Of a stretch of 64,000 nt of DNA, positions 28,083 to 36,704 are shown one piece after another. Numbering within the stretch: the stretch's first letter is position 1; each line of letters begins with the position of its first letter. The position numbers and the translations under genes were made by a program. Source of the stretch: Gammaproteobacteria bacterium (GTDB taxonomy: Bacteria > Pseudomonadota > Gammaproteobacteria > JABCZS01). The notes under the pieces are model-generated. The model saw nothing but the letters and a program-made list of their open reading frames with translations. It did no database searches and had not been told where the DNA came from. Location of the stretch: positions 46,531-110,530 of the forward strand of contig JAJFKJ010000028.1 of the NCBI GenBank assembly GCA_021773275.1, in the 5' to 3' direction.

Positions 28083-28711
28083 TCAATTACCTCCTGAGAT
28101 AAGTATAACTCAAAATCGTTTATTCCAAAGCGCGAAACTGCGTCTTTGAGCGAGAGATTTACGAGTTCATTATGCATATGGCACAAACGGGTAAACGTTT
28201 GCCAGTGCATGCCTTTTGGCTTTACACCGTTGCCATTTAAAAACCCTGGCTCCCAGCCTAAGCGGGAGCGTACCTTTTCATCTTTTCGTGTTGAGCGATC
28301 TCCAGCATTTTCACGCTGGCTAGGATATGACAAGCGGTAACAGTTGCGACAAGCAAAAACAGTTCCACCATACAAAATAGCCACACGGCGACCACACTGT
28401 TTAGCAGGACACAGAAACCATGGTCGTTTGCCACCCAGGTTACAAGGTGTCCACTCTATATCAATTGGGTAGCTTGCATCTACCCAATCATTTGAATTTC
28501 TATAGCGGTAACTTAATAAACAATATTTTTCAGCGACTAATACTTTGACTGTACCAAACGGTTCGCCATCACGAAGCCACTTAGCCTTAAAAGTAGCACC
28601 GGGAGTGAGTAAGCCTTCCCGGCGCCATTTTCTGATATCAATTGACCTGTAATTATCGACTGTTCCATTAGCATTATATTGCCAATGTCGTCCACTACCT
28701 GATCCACCCAT
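28079..28711 (-). CDS. Island-encoded zinc-ribbon protein of unknown function
   Basis: A 210-residue protein beginning MGGSGSGRHWQY, followed by TVDNYRSIDIRKWRREGLLTPG. A zinc ribbon is visible as FLCPAKQCGRR and FACRNCYRLSYPSQRE (two Cys pairs about 20 residues apart), so DNA binding is plausible. The same arrangement (G-rich start, RSLDIR block, zinc ribbon, YxSQRE) is frequent in proteins of integrative elements. The molecular role is unknown. It lies 49 bp after the primase gene and overlaps the next gene by 4 bp. Confidence 0.75.
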   Translation of the reverse strand: MGGSGSGRHWQYNANGTVDNYRSIDIRKWRREGLLTPGATFKAKWLRDGEPFGTVKVLVAEKYCLLSYRYRNSNDWVDASYPIDIEWTPCNLGGKRPWFLCPAKQCGRRVAILYGGTVFACRNCYRLSYPSQRENAGDRSTRKDEKVRSRLGWEPGFLNGNGVKPKGMHWQTFTRLCHMHNELVNLSLKDAVSRFGINDFELYLSQEVIE

Positions 28712-28760
28712 ATTAATTCCTCATCTACTTTTTTACCGAAATCATTTGCGAAATTCATAC

Positions 28761-31304
28761 CTATTCCCCCTCGGCTGCGCGGCGGTATTCTTCCTCTGCG
28801 CAAATTTCTTCGTTCTGTCCCCGAGAAACCGATGAAACCGACGAAACCGATTCCACTTGCCATCGTTCTGCAGATGTATTCCCTGAAGTTCTGACGAAAC
28901 GCAGCCCATCGACAATTTGACCTTCATGGCGTTTGATCCATCTGCCAAGTCGACGTCGATTAATTTCACCGCGTTCATCTGCAATCTCGTGGAGACATTC
29001 TTTTAACTCATTTGTTTCATGCCCAGCCTCAAGCGATTTTTTAACTGCATCCCTTACCATCGTAGGTGTATTGCCAAAAGCGGATTCCCATGAGTGCAAT
29101 AATCGTCCAAGAATTTCGCGATCAGGATCTTCCTTTATTGCAGCAAAGATTGATGCGGCAGGATCTGCCTGTCCAAGCCAAAGTAGAGATTGACGGCATA
29201 AATCAGACCAATCTAAAAATCCTGCCAATGGCTTGGTTTGACTTTGAGGTCTGCCAGCCAAAATCCACGCTCTTACAATGGTAATTGCGTAACCAACAAA
29301 AACCTCACGATTTTGCGAGATCTCATCGATCAGATTTGGCCGTTTGAATTCGCGCGCTGCCGGTATCTCGGTTTCAGGGTTAAGGTTAATGGTAATACAG
29401 CGACGCGCCATATCTTTTATAGGTGAGACATTGTTGCCGCTTGATAGGAATAATGTTCTTGTGCCAACCGTTGCCGTTTTAGAGACCCCCAATATCCTTC
29501 CGGTCATATGCTCAGATGTTAAGGCTGTGCATAAGCTTTTATGTGGTAAAATGTCAGAGGTTAAATTATCAAACTCAATTACTGCTGGAGATCGTAAAAG
29601 TTCAGCTAGTAATAGTTTCCTACACTCCTCATCATCAGCCGGGAACGTGGTTGGCGTTCCTCGCTGTGATGTTGCGAACGCGCTGATTAATGCGCATAGA
29701 TATGACTTGCCTGAACCTACCGCATGGGCTTTTACATGGAACATGGGTGCATGGTCAAGGCTTGGTCGGATGCTTGCGGTTAGGATTGCTGCTAGCGCTG
29801 CAGAATGATCCGCTGGGGTTGCAAAGCAAAACTCATCAAGCAATGTATTTAAAGCGCTCAATGCCGCCTCTGCATCCTTCCGGGTTGGGTTTTCTGGAAT
29901 CGTGTACTTTCTACTATCAAAAACACCAAAAATGCCCGTGCTTGAATCATAACTTGCTTCTTCCATCAGGCTCCCGTCAGGCCGTAAATATGGCTGCCGA
30001 GCTAGGCCATTTATAACCGGTAAGTGTCGGTATGAACTGGAGTCAAAAAGAATCGATGTATGGCGCGGGGGTGGGTCAATGCGTACCCATTTCTTGGGGC
30101 GATTATCATATTGCTCCCAAGACGCAATCCCCGAAAGTGCCCGTACTAATGCAGGTTGTGTGATGCTCTGAATTAATGTTTCATGGGTGCTTGGGTCAGT
30201 ATAGACACGGACAATTATGCCGCCTCTTTGAAAGTATTGTTGACCGAGTGCTAATTCACGTTCGGCCATATCAACTATTCTGTGTAACTCCCCCTTTATT
30301 ACACGAATGGTTGGCTTCATACGTGCAGCTTTAACGTCGACATTAAGGAAGCGCAAAAGGTCGCGGATGTGTCTATTGCTGCAGTGACCATGTAGGCACT
30401 TAAATCCACCAATGGGATAATTATCATCCGGTTCAAAATAGGCAGTTCCACTGTCGATAGCGTGGGTATGTTCATTAACCCATGGGCAGGTGATATCATG
30501 TTTACATTCACCTAGTGGCGTTTTGTAAAGCTTTTGGTCTCTCAATGCCGTAAGAATGGCATTTTCCTTAGGACATGGGCTCCAAATCTCTTCGCAATCT
30601 GCATCGTTGGTTTCCTCCGTCTGACGAGTATTCGACTTCACTTTTTTCTCAACCATTTCTAACTGAAGGCCGTCTATTAGCTCTTCAATAGAATAACGTT
30701 TTTGAGGCTCCCAACTTTCAAGTTGGCAATGAAACTCTGGCTTGTGTTTACCATTAACCGCAACAGGCAGTCTTGCTAGTCGGGCGGTAGGGCCATTTGC
30801 GCCAGGGTCACATAGACCGGCATTGATGATAGCGTTCACAAGGTTCTCTGCTACCTTGCTGTTATTGATGGGTTCAACCAAGATGTAACCTGCTTGGTAA
30901 TTCCCTGGCGAGGTCTCTAGTAACCAACTAGGTGCTAAGGTTAGTCGTTCCATGGGGACCTTGGTTCCGATGTCGTCTAACATAACTGCGAACAGTCCTA
31001 CAAATTGTGCTTTTCTTCGCCTATATTCGCCAACCTCGTTTGGTTTAAAGCAAGCAAGGCTGAAGTAATTATTTGCATTTTCAGGCATTGCCATAGATGT
31101 GGTTGGATTCCACGGTTGGCCTGACCAGCTGTGTTTAAGGACTTTAGTCGGATCTCCGTGGAAACTGACAAAAATGGGATATTCTCTGTTTGGACAATCG
31201 CCAAAGATCGCTTGAAGAAAATTAGAGTTGCTAATCTTTACGGTTTTGTCGCTTTTGTCGCTTTGCCCAACGTTGGGGGTGAAGTTTGTCACTGTGGTAG
31301 ACAT
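28761..31304 (-). CDS. Primase-helicase-like replication protein of the island
   Basis: An 847-residue protein. The N-terminal 230 residues look like an archaeo-eukaryotic-type primase of the RepB/mobile-element kind (GLFAVMLDDIGTKVP with acidic pair, GPTARLARLPVAVNGK). Next comes a Cys/His region (CPWVNEHTHAID to FKCLHGHCSNRH) that may bind zinc. About residues 500-700 carry an ATPase/helicase-like domain with Walker A AVGSGKSY, Walker B-like VIEFDN and an LFLSSGNN sensor-like block. It probably primes and unwinds DNA for excised element replication. The gene overlaps alpA by 1 bp (TAATG). The tail holds a short SVSSVSSVS repeat. Confidence 0.8.
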   Translation of the reverse strand: MSTTVTNFTPNVGQSDKSDKTVKISNSNFLQAIFGDCPNREYPIFVSFHGDPTKVLKHSWSGQPWNPTTSMAMPENANNYFSLACFKPNEVGEYRRRKAQFVGLFAVMLDDIGTKVPMERLTLAPSWLLETSPGNYQAGYILVEPINNSKVAENLVNAIINAGLCDPGANGPTARLARLPVAVNGKHKPEFHCQLESWEPQKRYSIEELIDGLQLEMVEKKVKSNTRQTEETNDADCEEIWSPCPKENAILTALRDQKLYKTPLGECKHDITCPWVNEHTHAIDSGTAYFEPDDNYPIGGFKCLHGHCSNRHIRDLLRFLNVDVKAARMKPTIRVIKGELHRIVDMAERELALGQQYFQRGGIIVRVYTDPSTHETLIQSITQPALVRALSGIASWEQYDNRPKKWVRIDPPPRHTSILFDSSSYRHLPVINGLARQPYLRPDGSLMEEASYDSSTGIFGVFDSRKYTIPENPTRKDAEAALSALNTLLDEFCFATPADHSAALAAILTASIRPSLDHAPMFHVKAHAVGSGKSYLCALISAFATSQRGTPTTFPADDEECRKLLLAELLRSPAVIEFDNLTSDILPHKSLCTALTSEHMTGRILGVSKTATVGTRTLFLSSGNNVSPIKDMARRCITINLNPETEIPAAREFKRPNLIDEISQNREVFVGYAITIVRAWILAGRPQSQTKPLAGFLDWSDLCRQSLLWLGQADPAASIFAAIKEDPDREILGRLLHSWESAFGNTPTMVRDAVKKSLEAGHETNELKECLHEIADERGEINRRRLGRWIKRHEGQIVDGLRFVRTSGNTSAERWQVESVSSVSSVSRGQNEEICAEEEYRRAAEGE

Positions 31305-31513
31305 TATGCTTTCCCTCCTTTTCCTGCTTTGCGGCTTTCCTCAACATGCTTAGAAAGCCAGTCGTCTACTTCTGTTTCAATCCAGCCAACGGCTCTGTCT
31401 CCAAGGGAAATCGAGGTGGGGAAGCGGCCTTCAGCCATACGTAAATAAATAGTGCTGCGTGATAACCCGGTGCGTGCTTTGACAGCTGGAAGTCTTAAGA
31501 TCGTTGTAGCCAT
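31304..31513 (-). CDS. AlpA-family DNA-binding regulator
   Basis: A 69-residue MerR-like/AlpA regulator: ILRLPAVKARTGLSRSTIYLRMAEGRFPTSISLGDRAVGWIETEVDDWLSKHVEE is summarised by its landmarks LPAVKARTGLSRSTIY (helix-turn-helix), GRFPTSISLG and GWIETEVDDWL. In P4-like and other islands AlpA controls integrase or replication genes. The start is the ATG at 31513, with AAGGAGG seven bases upstream. Its stop overlaps the primase start (TAATG), so the two are translated together. Confidence 0.88.
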   Translation of the reverse strand: MATTILRLPAVKARTGLSRSTIYLRMAEGRFPTSISLGDRAVGWIETEVDDWLSKHVEESRKAGKGGKA

Positions 31514-31665
31514 GTTTATGCCTCCTTGGGCGTTGTTGTACATGGCAGTGATTAAGGGCTATATAGGGGGCTATAGCGCAAGCTAGAGAGTGAAAAAAGT
31601 ATAATCCAATGATTCTATTGGCTTAACAGATGCATTCGCTATAGGGTGGTAGTTTGGGGGTGCTG

Positions 31666-32400
31666 TTATTTTCGCTTTAAAATCTGATGTAGCCGCACGG
31701 TTGTAATACCTTCCTCCTCTGCGACAAGTTTTATAAAGTTTCGATGGCCTTTACTTTTGAAGTGATCTACACGTTTTTGAAGGCGAATCTGACGATCTTT
31801 TGCTGACTCAATATCTCCAGAACCTGTAGCAGGGCTATCAATGGCCCGAGTAATCTTCAGTTTATCAATGGCAATTTGATTGTTGCGTAAGAAGAGTAGC
31901 TCATTGAGTGCGAGCTCATGGCCCGCGACAGATAGAATGAGTTTATTCTCTGACACCAATATCAAATGACTTGAATGTTTTTTGCCCCTTAAAACGCCTA
32001 GCTCCCATCGCTTAGAGTTTGTGCTTGTCGGAGGCGAGGATAATTTAAGCAACTCGCTGAGCAAGTGTGCCATAGAGTAAGCAGATGCTTGCCATTGTTC
32101 GAGAACGGTCAATGATATAGCTACACGATTAATATCATCGCGCTTATCACATATAACAAATGCAGTTGCACTGCCAGCCCCTTTTAGCAGGGTGTTAACT
32201 GGCATTGAGCACATTTCTTCGCAACCAGGGCAAACCGCAGATGTTGCTGGAGGTGCTTGCTTGATTAAGCCTGCTGTTTTAATTGCACAGAGAAAGGATC
32301 CTGGCCATTCCTCAAGTTCTTCAGTGGTGATAAACACTGGCTCTCCATTATTTGAGCCAGCACGTTCAATCAATGCCACCAGTAATGCGTTTAAGTTCAT
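31666..32400 (-). CDS. Unknown island protein A (co-translated with protein B)
   Basis: A 244-residue protein I do not recognise. It has a CPGCEEMC cysteine cluster (about residues 57-64) that may bind zinc, a middle region of alternating strands and helices (LILVSENKLILSVAGHELALNELLFLR), and a basic C-terminal part. That part ends in a plausible helix-turn-helix (FIKLVAEEEGITTVRLHQILKRK). Its ATGA start overlaps the stop of the 406-residue gene upstream, so the two products are probably made in fixed ratio. It lies between alpA and the divergent RhuM/hsd block. A regulatory or DNA-binding role is possible. Confidence 0.65.
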   Translation of the reverse strand: MNLNALLVALIERAGSNNGEPVFITTEELEEWPGSFLCAIKTAGLIKQAPPATSAVCPGCEEMCSMPVNTLLKGAGSATAFVICDKRDDINRVAISLTVLEQWQASAYSMAHLLSELLKLSSPPTSTNSKRWELGVLRGKKHSSHLILVSENKLILSVAGHELALNELLFLRNNQIAIDKLKITRAIDSPATGSGDIESAKDRQIRLQKRVDHFKSKGHRNFIKLVAEEEGITTVRLHQILKRK

Positions 32401-33617
32401 GCTTCAGCAAGCTCTTCTGTTTCTTCTTCAATGGGTTCCTTCGGCTCAATGCCTGAGCTTGCAAGCATTTCACGAATCTTCAGACCGAGTTCATCATATT
32501 TAAGAGAGCAAGAGTTTGGGTGGGTTATCCGAACAGTAATTTTTTGGGCTCGTTGATTTTCATCAGCCCTGTATGTTACAGACAGTTCTACTTGTGACAC
32601 ATCATAATGATTTAAAGGGACTGAGCTTGAGATCTTTTCAATTTGGTCGTATATGCCTGTGCCTCCATCGTTAACATTGGCCTCAACGGTTATTCTGTCG
32701 CCGTGCTTAATCCGAGAGGTGAAACGAATCTTTTTGACCCGAACACATTCAATTCGCGACTCAATCACATAGTTGAAGGTGAAGCCTCGATTGCGCAAAG
32801 GATTCAAATCATATATCCGGCTGTCTTTTGGGTCAGGTGGTGTTTGCTCAAGCTTGAGGATGGCATTGGCAAACATATGCTGCAAGGACTCGATAGCATT
32901 CTTTGAACCCCTGAAGTTAATGTCTAGTGTTCCATCTTTCTGTGAATATATGAAAATAATCTCAAAGGCTGGGTTATGTGGGCGAATCCCAAACTCCCCC
33001 TCAACCCATTCAACTGCCTGCTGGGAAAAATCTTCTGGGTAGGCAAAGAAATAATCTAGATCTCCGCGCCTGAAAACCTCAACAACACAGTTGTTGCCGC
33101 GGCCCTCTGTTGCAGAGAAATAACTTTTGATTCTGTTAGCAAGATCGCTGGCGCTAATCGTGTCAACAGCAGCTGGCCGGTTTCCCATATGCTTGCGTTT
33201 TCGCCAATGGCTATTCATGCTGTCCGCATGATAGAAGCGTATGGCGCCTTTCCAACATCCAGGATAATCAAGGTAGGTTATCATCGCCCGATGGTAGTGG
33301 TTTGGCAGCTCAGCAAGGGTTGTCGTAAAATGCTCTAGTTCCTTTAGGGCATCCCCCATTTGCCACCTGGCTTCATCTCGTATGGCTACAAAGCCCTTCT
33401 CGCAGCTCAACTCAAAGATTTCTTGTTGGATAGCGTCTAGGGGAATCCTCTCTTCAGCTGGCAAAGCATTCCATGCTTCAATCAGCTGGTCTGGCTTTGT
33501 TTCTTTCATAGAGGCGAAGTCTAACTTGCTGAATAGTTTGAACCTTTCAAAGAAACATGCAAGGAGGTTGTTAGGGGTATTTCGAAAAAATGCATGGACT
33601 GTATAACTGCGTGCCAT
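32397..33617 (-). CDS. Unknown island protein B
   Basis: A 406-residue soluble protein of no family I can name. The N-terminal third is helical and charged (HAFFRNTPNNLLACFFERF, IFELSCEKGFVAIRDEARWQMGDALKELEHF). The middle contains VVEVFRRGDLDYFFAYPEDFSQQAVEWV and EIIFIYSQKDGTLDINFRG, a beta-rich segment. The C-terminus is strand-rich and ends in an acidic tail (EPKEPIEEETEELAEA). It shares an ATGA overlap with protein A downstream. About 190 bp separate it from the divergent RhuM gene. As cargo beside a restriction system it may be a defence or regulatory protein; that is a guess. Confidence 0.65.
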   Translation of the reverse strand: MARSYTVHAFFRNTPNNLLACFFERFKLFSKLDFASMKETKPDQLIEAWNALPAEERIPLDAIQQEIFELSCEKGFVAIRDEARWQMGDALKELEHFTTTLAELPNHYHRAMITYLDYPGCWKGAIRFYHADSMNSHWRKRKHMGNRPAAVDTISASDLANRIKSYFSATEGRGNNCVVEVFRRGDLDYFFAYPEDFSQQAVEWVEGEFGIRPHNPAFEIIFIYSQKDGTLDINFRGSKNAIESLQHMFANAILKLEQTPPDPKDSRIYDLNPLRNRGFTFNYVIESRIECVRVKKIRFTSRIKHGDRITVEANVNDGGTGIYDQIEKISSSVPLNHYDVSQVELSVTYRADENQRAQKITVRITHPNSCSLKYDELGLKIREMLASSGIEPKEPIEEETEELAEA

Positions 33618-33710
33618 ATAAATCCTTTTACTATGTTTGAGAACTTCAATATTGGATTCTACCTGAAGTTACTGTATATTGCAGTACAACGGCAGCATAT
33701 GTTGATTATA

Positions 33711-33812
33711 TGTTAGTGGCTAGTAATAAAACAACAACTCTAAGAATCAGGATTGAGCCTGCATTCAGGGGCATGCTGAAAAATGAAGCAAAAGGGACGA
33801 AATAATGGTTAA
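33711..33812 (+). pseudogene. Truncated ribbon-helix-helix gene fragment upstream of rhuM
   Basis: A 33-codon frame whose first 20 residues (SNKTTTLRIRIEPAFRGMLK) mirror the N-terminus of the ribbon-helix-helix gene at 34874 (NTKTTTLTFRIDPALKEGLK). The rest of the domain is missing. Its end overlaps the rhuM start. It looks like a remnant left by duplication or by insertion of rhuM into an older RHH-hsd arrangement. Confidence 0.55.
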
Positions 33813-34851
33813 TGACGATACAGCTCCCTCGGGCGAGTTCTTGGTATATCAAGGGCCGGGTCAAAATGCGCCTATCCGTGTTTGCCTAGAGGGAGAGACT
33901 GTTTGGTTGACTCAGAAGCTCATGGCAGACCTGTATGGAGTTTCCATTTCAAGCATAAATGAACATATTTCAAACACTTATGAGGATGGGGAGCTCAAGC
34001 CAGAGGCAACTATTCGGAAATTCCGAATAGTTCAAACTGAGGGAACAAGAGAAGTTGCTCGGCTTGTTGATCACTACAATTTAGATGTGATCATCGCTGT
34101 GGGTTTTCGCGTTCGTTCCAAAAGAGGCAGCCAGTTTCGGATATGGGCTACGGAGCGCATCAGCGAGTACTTAATAAAAGGGTTTGCCCTGGATGACGAG
34201 CGGCTTAAAGGCGGTTCAGGGGCGACTGATTATTTTGATGAGCTTTTGGCTCGAATTCGAGAAATTCGAGCTAGTGAGGCTAGGGTTTATCTGATGATCC
34301 GCAATATTTTTGCTTTAGCGGCCGATTATCAAGAAGGCGGAAAGGAAACGCAGCAGTTTTTTGCGAAGGTGCAAAACAAAATGCATTATGCTGCCACAGG
34401 GCTTACTGCAGCTGAGATTATTAAAAATCGTGCTGATGCACAGTTGCCAAACATGGGGCTGACTAACTGGAAGGGGTCGCGGGTATTGAAAACAGATGTT
34501 GGCACCGCAAAAAATTATTTAACCACTGAAGAAATCAATATTTTAAACCGAATCACAGTCATGTTCCTTGATCAGGCAGAATTTCGGGCACAGCGTCGTC
34601 AGACTATTTCTATGATTGATTGGGAAGTTTTTCTGGATAAGTTTTTAAGCGATGTTGAGCTTAAAGTGCTGAAGGATGCAGGCAGCATCAGTCACGGTGT
34701 GGCAATTAATCATGCGAATGAACAATATGATCAGTTCAGTGAAAAGCGTCGTCTAGAATATTTAGAGCGGGCTGATGAAAATTATATAGATGATTTGAGG
34801 AAGTCAGCGGAATTATTGAAGCATGGACGTAAAAGCAGAGACGACAAATAA
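33805..34851 (+). CDS. rhuM: RhuM family protein
   Basis: A 348-residue protein of the RhuM family, named after a gene on a Salmonella pathogenicity island. Landmarks are ETVWLTQKLMADLYGVSISSINEHI, FRIVQTEGTREVARLVDHYNLDVIIAVGFRVRS, and FRIWATERISEYLIKGFALDDERLKG. The mid-part (QNKMHYAATGLTAAEIIKNRAD) and the tail resemble DOC/Fic-linked or virulence-associated regulators. Members are very often found beside type I restriction genes, as here. The biochemical function is not established. GGGA precedes the ATG by 8 bp. The gene is followed by an RHH protein and hsdMSR on the same strand. Confidence 0.9.
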   Translation: MVNDDTAPSGEFLVYQGPGQNAPIRVCLEGETVWLTQKLMADLYGVSISSINEHISNTYEDGELKPEATIRKFRIVQTEGTREVARLVDHYNLDVIIAVGFRVRSKRGSQFRIWATERISEYLIKGFALDDERLKGGSGATDYFDELLARIREIRASEARVYLMIRNIFALAADYQEGGKETQQFFAKVQNKMHYAATGLTAAEIIKNRADAQLPNMGLTNWKGSRVLKTDVGTAKNYLTTEEINILNRITVMFLDQAEFRAQRRQTISMIDWEVFLDKFLSDVELKVLKDAGSISHGVAINHANEQYDQFSEKRRLEYLERADENYIDDLRKSAELLKHGRKSRDDK

Positions 34852-34873
34852 TTACTATTGATAGGTGCGAAAA

Positions 34874-35068
34874 ATGGCTAATACAAAAACAACAACATTA
34901 ACATTTAGGATTGACCCCGCACTCAAAGAGGGGCTTAAAAAGGCAGCAGTGAATGAACATCGTTCGATTGCGAATATGGTGGAAGTATTGATAAGGGATT
35001 ATTGCGCACACAATGGGATCAGCACCGATGACCCACAAGTGTCACTGCTTGAAGATGGATATGAATAA
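34874..35068 (+). CDS. Ribbon-helix-helix (CopG-like) DNA-binding protein
   Basis: A 64-residue protein with a typical RHH fold: strand TTTLTFRIDPAL, helix KEGLKKAAVNEH, turn and helix RSIANMVEVLIRDYCAHN. Such proteins are dimeric repressors or antitoxins. It lies 22 bp after rhuM and 16 bp before hsdM, so it may regulate the restriction operon or act with RhuM. The start is the ATG at 34874 with AGGTG upstream. A truncated copy of its N-terminus lies at 33711. Confidence 0.8.
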   Translation: MANTKTTTLTFRIDPALKEGLKKAAVNEHRSIANMVEVLIRDYCAHNGISTDDPQVSLLEDGYE

Positions 35069-35084
35069 ATTAGTAGGGAATTAA

Positions 35085-36704
35085 ATGAGCCATACAGTAG
35101 AAAAAGTTAAAGGGAAAAAGAAAGCGATGGCGAAAACTAAAGTAGCAGAAAAAAAGCAGAAAAGTATTGAGGAGACTCTTTGGGACTCTGCTAATAAATT
35201 GCGCGGAAGTGTTGAGTCGTCAGAATACAAGCATGTTGTTCTTGGGCTCATTTTTCTAAAGTTTATTAGCGATACATTTGAAGAGCGTCGGCAAGAGATG
35301 ATTGATGAAGGCAAAGAAAAGTATCTAGATATGGTGGAATTTTATACCATGAAGAATGTTTTCTACCTTCCGGAAAAGTCACGCTGGAGCCATATCAAAC
35401 AACACGCCAAGCAAACCGATATCGCTCTCAAAATTGACACAGCCCTCCATACAATAGAGAAAACCAACAAAGCCCTGAAAGGCGCACTGCCGGATAACTA
35501 TTTCTCCCGCATCGGCTTGGATGCCAGCAAACTTTCCGCGTTGATAGACACTATTAATAACATTCACACGCTTAAAGATAAAAGCCAGGATATTGTCGGG
35601 CGGGTGTATGAATATTTTCTCAGCAAATTCGCACTGGCTGAAGGCAAGGGCAAAGGCGAGTTCTACACGCCTAAAAGCATTGTGAATCTGATTGCAGAAA
35701 TGATTGAACCATATAAAGGAAAAATCTATGATCCTTGTTGCGGTTCAGGAGGTATGTTCGTGCAGTCCATCAAATTTGTAGAAAACCATCAAGGTAACGC
35801 AAAAGACATCTCAATCTATGGGCAGGAGCAAACCAACACCACTTATAAGCTGGCTAAGATGAACCTTGCCATTCGGGGCATCTCGGCCAACCTTGGCGAG
35901 GTAGCTGCTGATAGTTTTTCGAAGGATTTGCACCCAGATTTGAAGGCAGATTATATCATCGCCAACCCACCGTTTAATCTGAAAGACTGGCGAGCTGCTA
36001 ATGAGCTCACGGATGACTCCCGATGGAGTGCTTACGATGTGCCCCCCACCAGCAATGCCAACTATGGTTGGATTTTGCATATGCTGTCCAAGCTGTCAGA
36101 AAACGGCGTTGCGGGTTTCTTGCTGGCCAATGGTGCGCTTTCCGGTGATGGCCAGGAAAAGGTAATTCGTAGGAAGATGATTGAAAACAAGGTCGTTGAG
36201 GCCATAATGATCCTGCCGCGCAGCATGTTCTATACCACAGACATCAGCGTGACGCTTTGGATTCTGAATAAGAATAAAAAAGCACGCGTAATCAAGCATG
36301 GAGACATCGAACGCCACTATCGTAACCGTGAAGATGAAATTCTGTTTATGGACCTGCGACAATGGGGGGAGCCATTTGAAAAAAAATTCATCCAGTTCTC
36401 AGAGCAGCATATTCAGGATATCGCCAAAACCTATCACATTTGGCAGCAAACCATTGCCAGAGATCATTATAAAAATGTGCCCGAATATTGCTATTCCGCG
36501 ACGCTAGAAGAAGTACGATCCAAAGACTACTCATTGGTACCAAGCAAATATATTGAATTTGTTAACCGAGATGAAAATATCAACTTTGATGAGAAAATGG
36601 CATCGCTACAAAGAGAATTTTCAGCCCTGTTGAAAGCTGAGCAGCAATCAAAGCAGGATTTGCTGAATGTATTTGAGGAGTTGGGCTATGCGATCAAACT
36701 ATAA
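35085..36704 (+). CDS. hsdM: Type I restriction-modification DNA methyltransferase subunit
   Basis: A 539-residue adenine methyltransferase subunit. The N-terminal helical part is IEETLWDSANKLRGSVESSEYKHVVLGLIFLKFISD. The SAM-binding motif I is YDPCCGSGGMFVQS and the catalytic motif IV is NPPF (DYIIANPPFNLKDW). GKGEFYTPKSIVNLI is also typical. With HsdS it methylates the recognition sequence, and with HsdR it forms the restriction complex. AGGGA precedes the ATG; a second Met at codon 15 is also possible. The 3' end overlaps hsdS by 14 bp. Confidence 0.95.
   Translation: MSHTVEKVKGKKKAMAKTKVAEKKQKSIEETLWDSANKLRGSVESSEYKHVVLGLIFLKFISDTFEERRQEMIDEGKEKYLDMVEFYTMKNVFYLPEKSRWSHIKQHAKQTDIALKIDTALHTIEKTNKALKGALPDNYFSRIGLDASKLSALIDTINNIHTLKDKSQDIVGRVYEYFLSKFALAEGKGKGEFYTPKSIVNLIAEMIEPYKGKIYDPCCGSGGMFVQSIKFVENHQGNAKDISIYGQEQTNTTYKLAKMNLAIRGISANLGEVAADSFSKDLHPDLKADYIIANPPFNLKDWRAANELTDDSRWSAYDVPPTSNANYGWILHMLSKLSENGVAGFLLANGALSGDGQEKVIRRKMIENKVVEAIMILPRSMFYTTDISVTLWILNKNKKARVIKHGDIERHYRNREDEILFMDLRQWGEPFEKKFIQFSEQHIQDIAKTYHIWQQTIARDHYKNVPEYCYSATLEEVRSKDYSLVPSKYIEFVNRDENINFDEKMASLQREFSALLKAEQQSKQDLLNVFEELGYAIKL

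Noticed and set aside
28825..28852. Short 9-bp tandem repeat in the primase gene tail
   Set aside because: It encodes a Ser/Val repeat in a flexible tail, is only three units long, and does not suggest CRISPR or a separate element.
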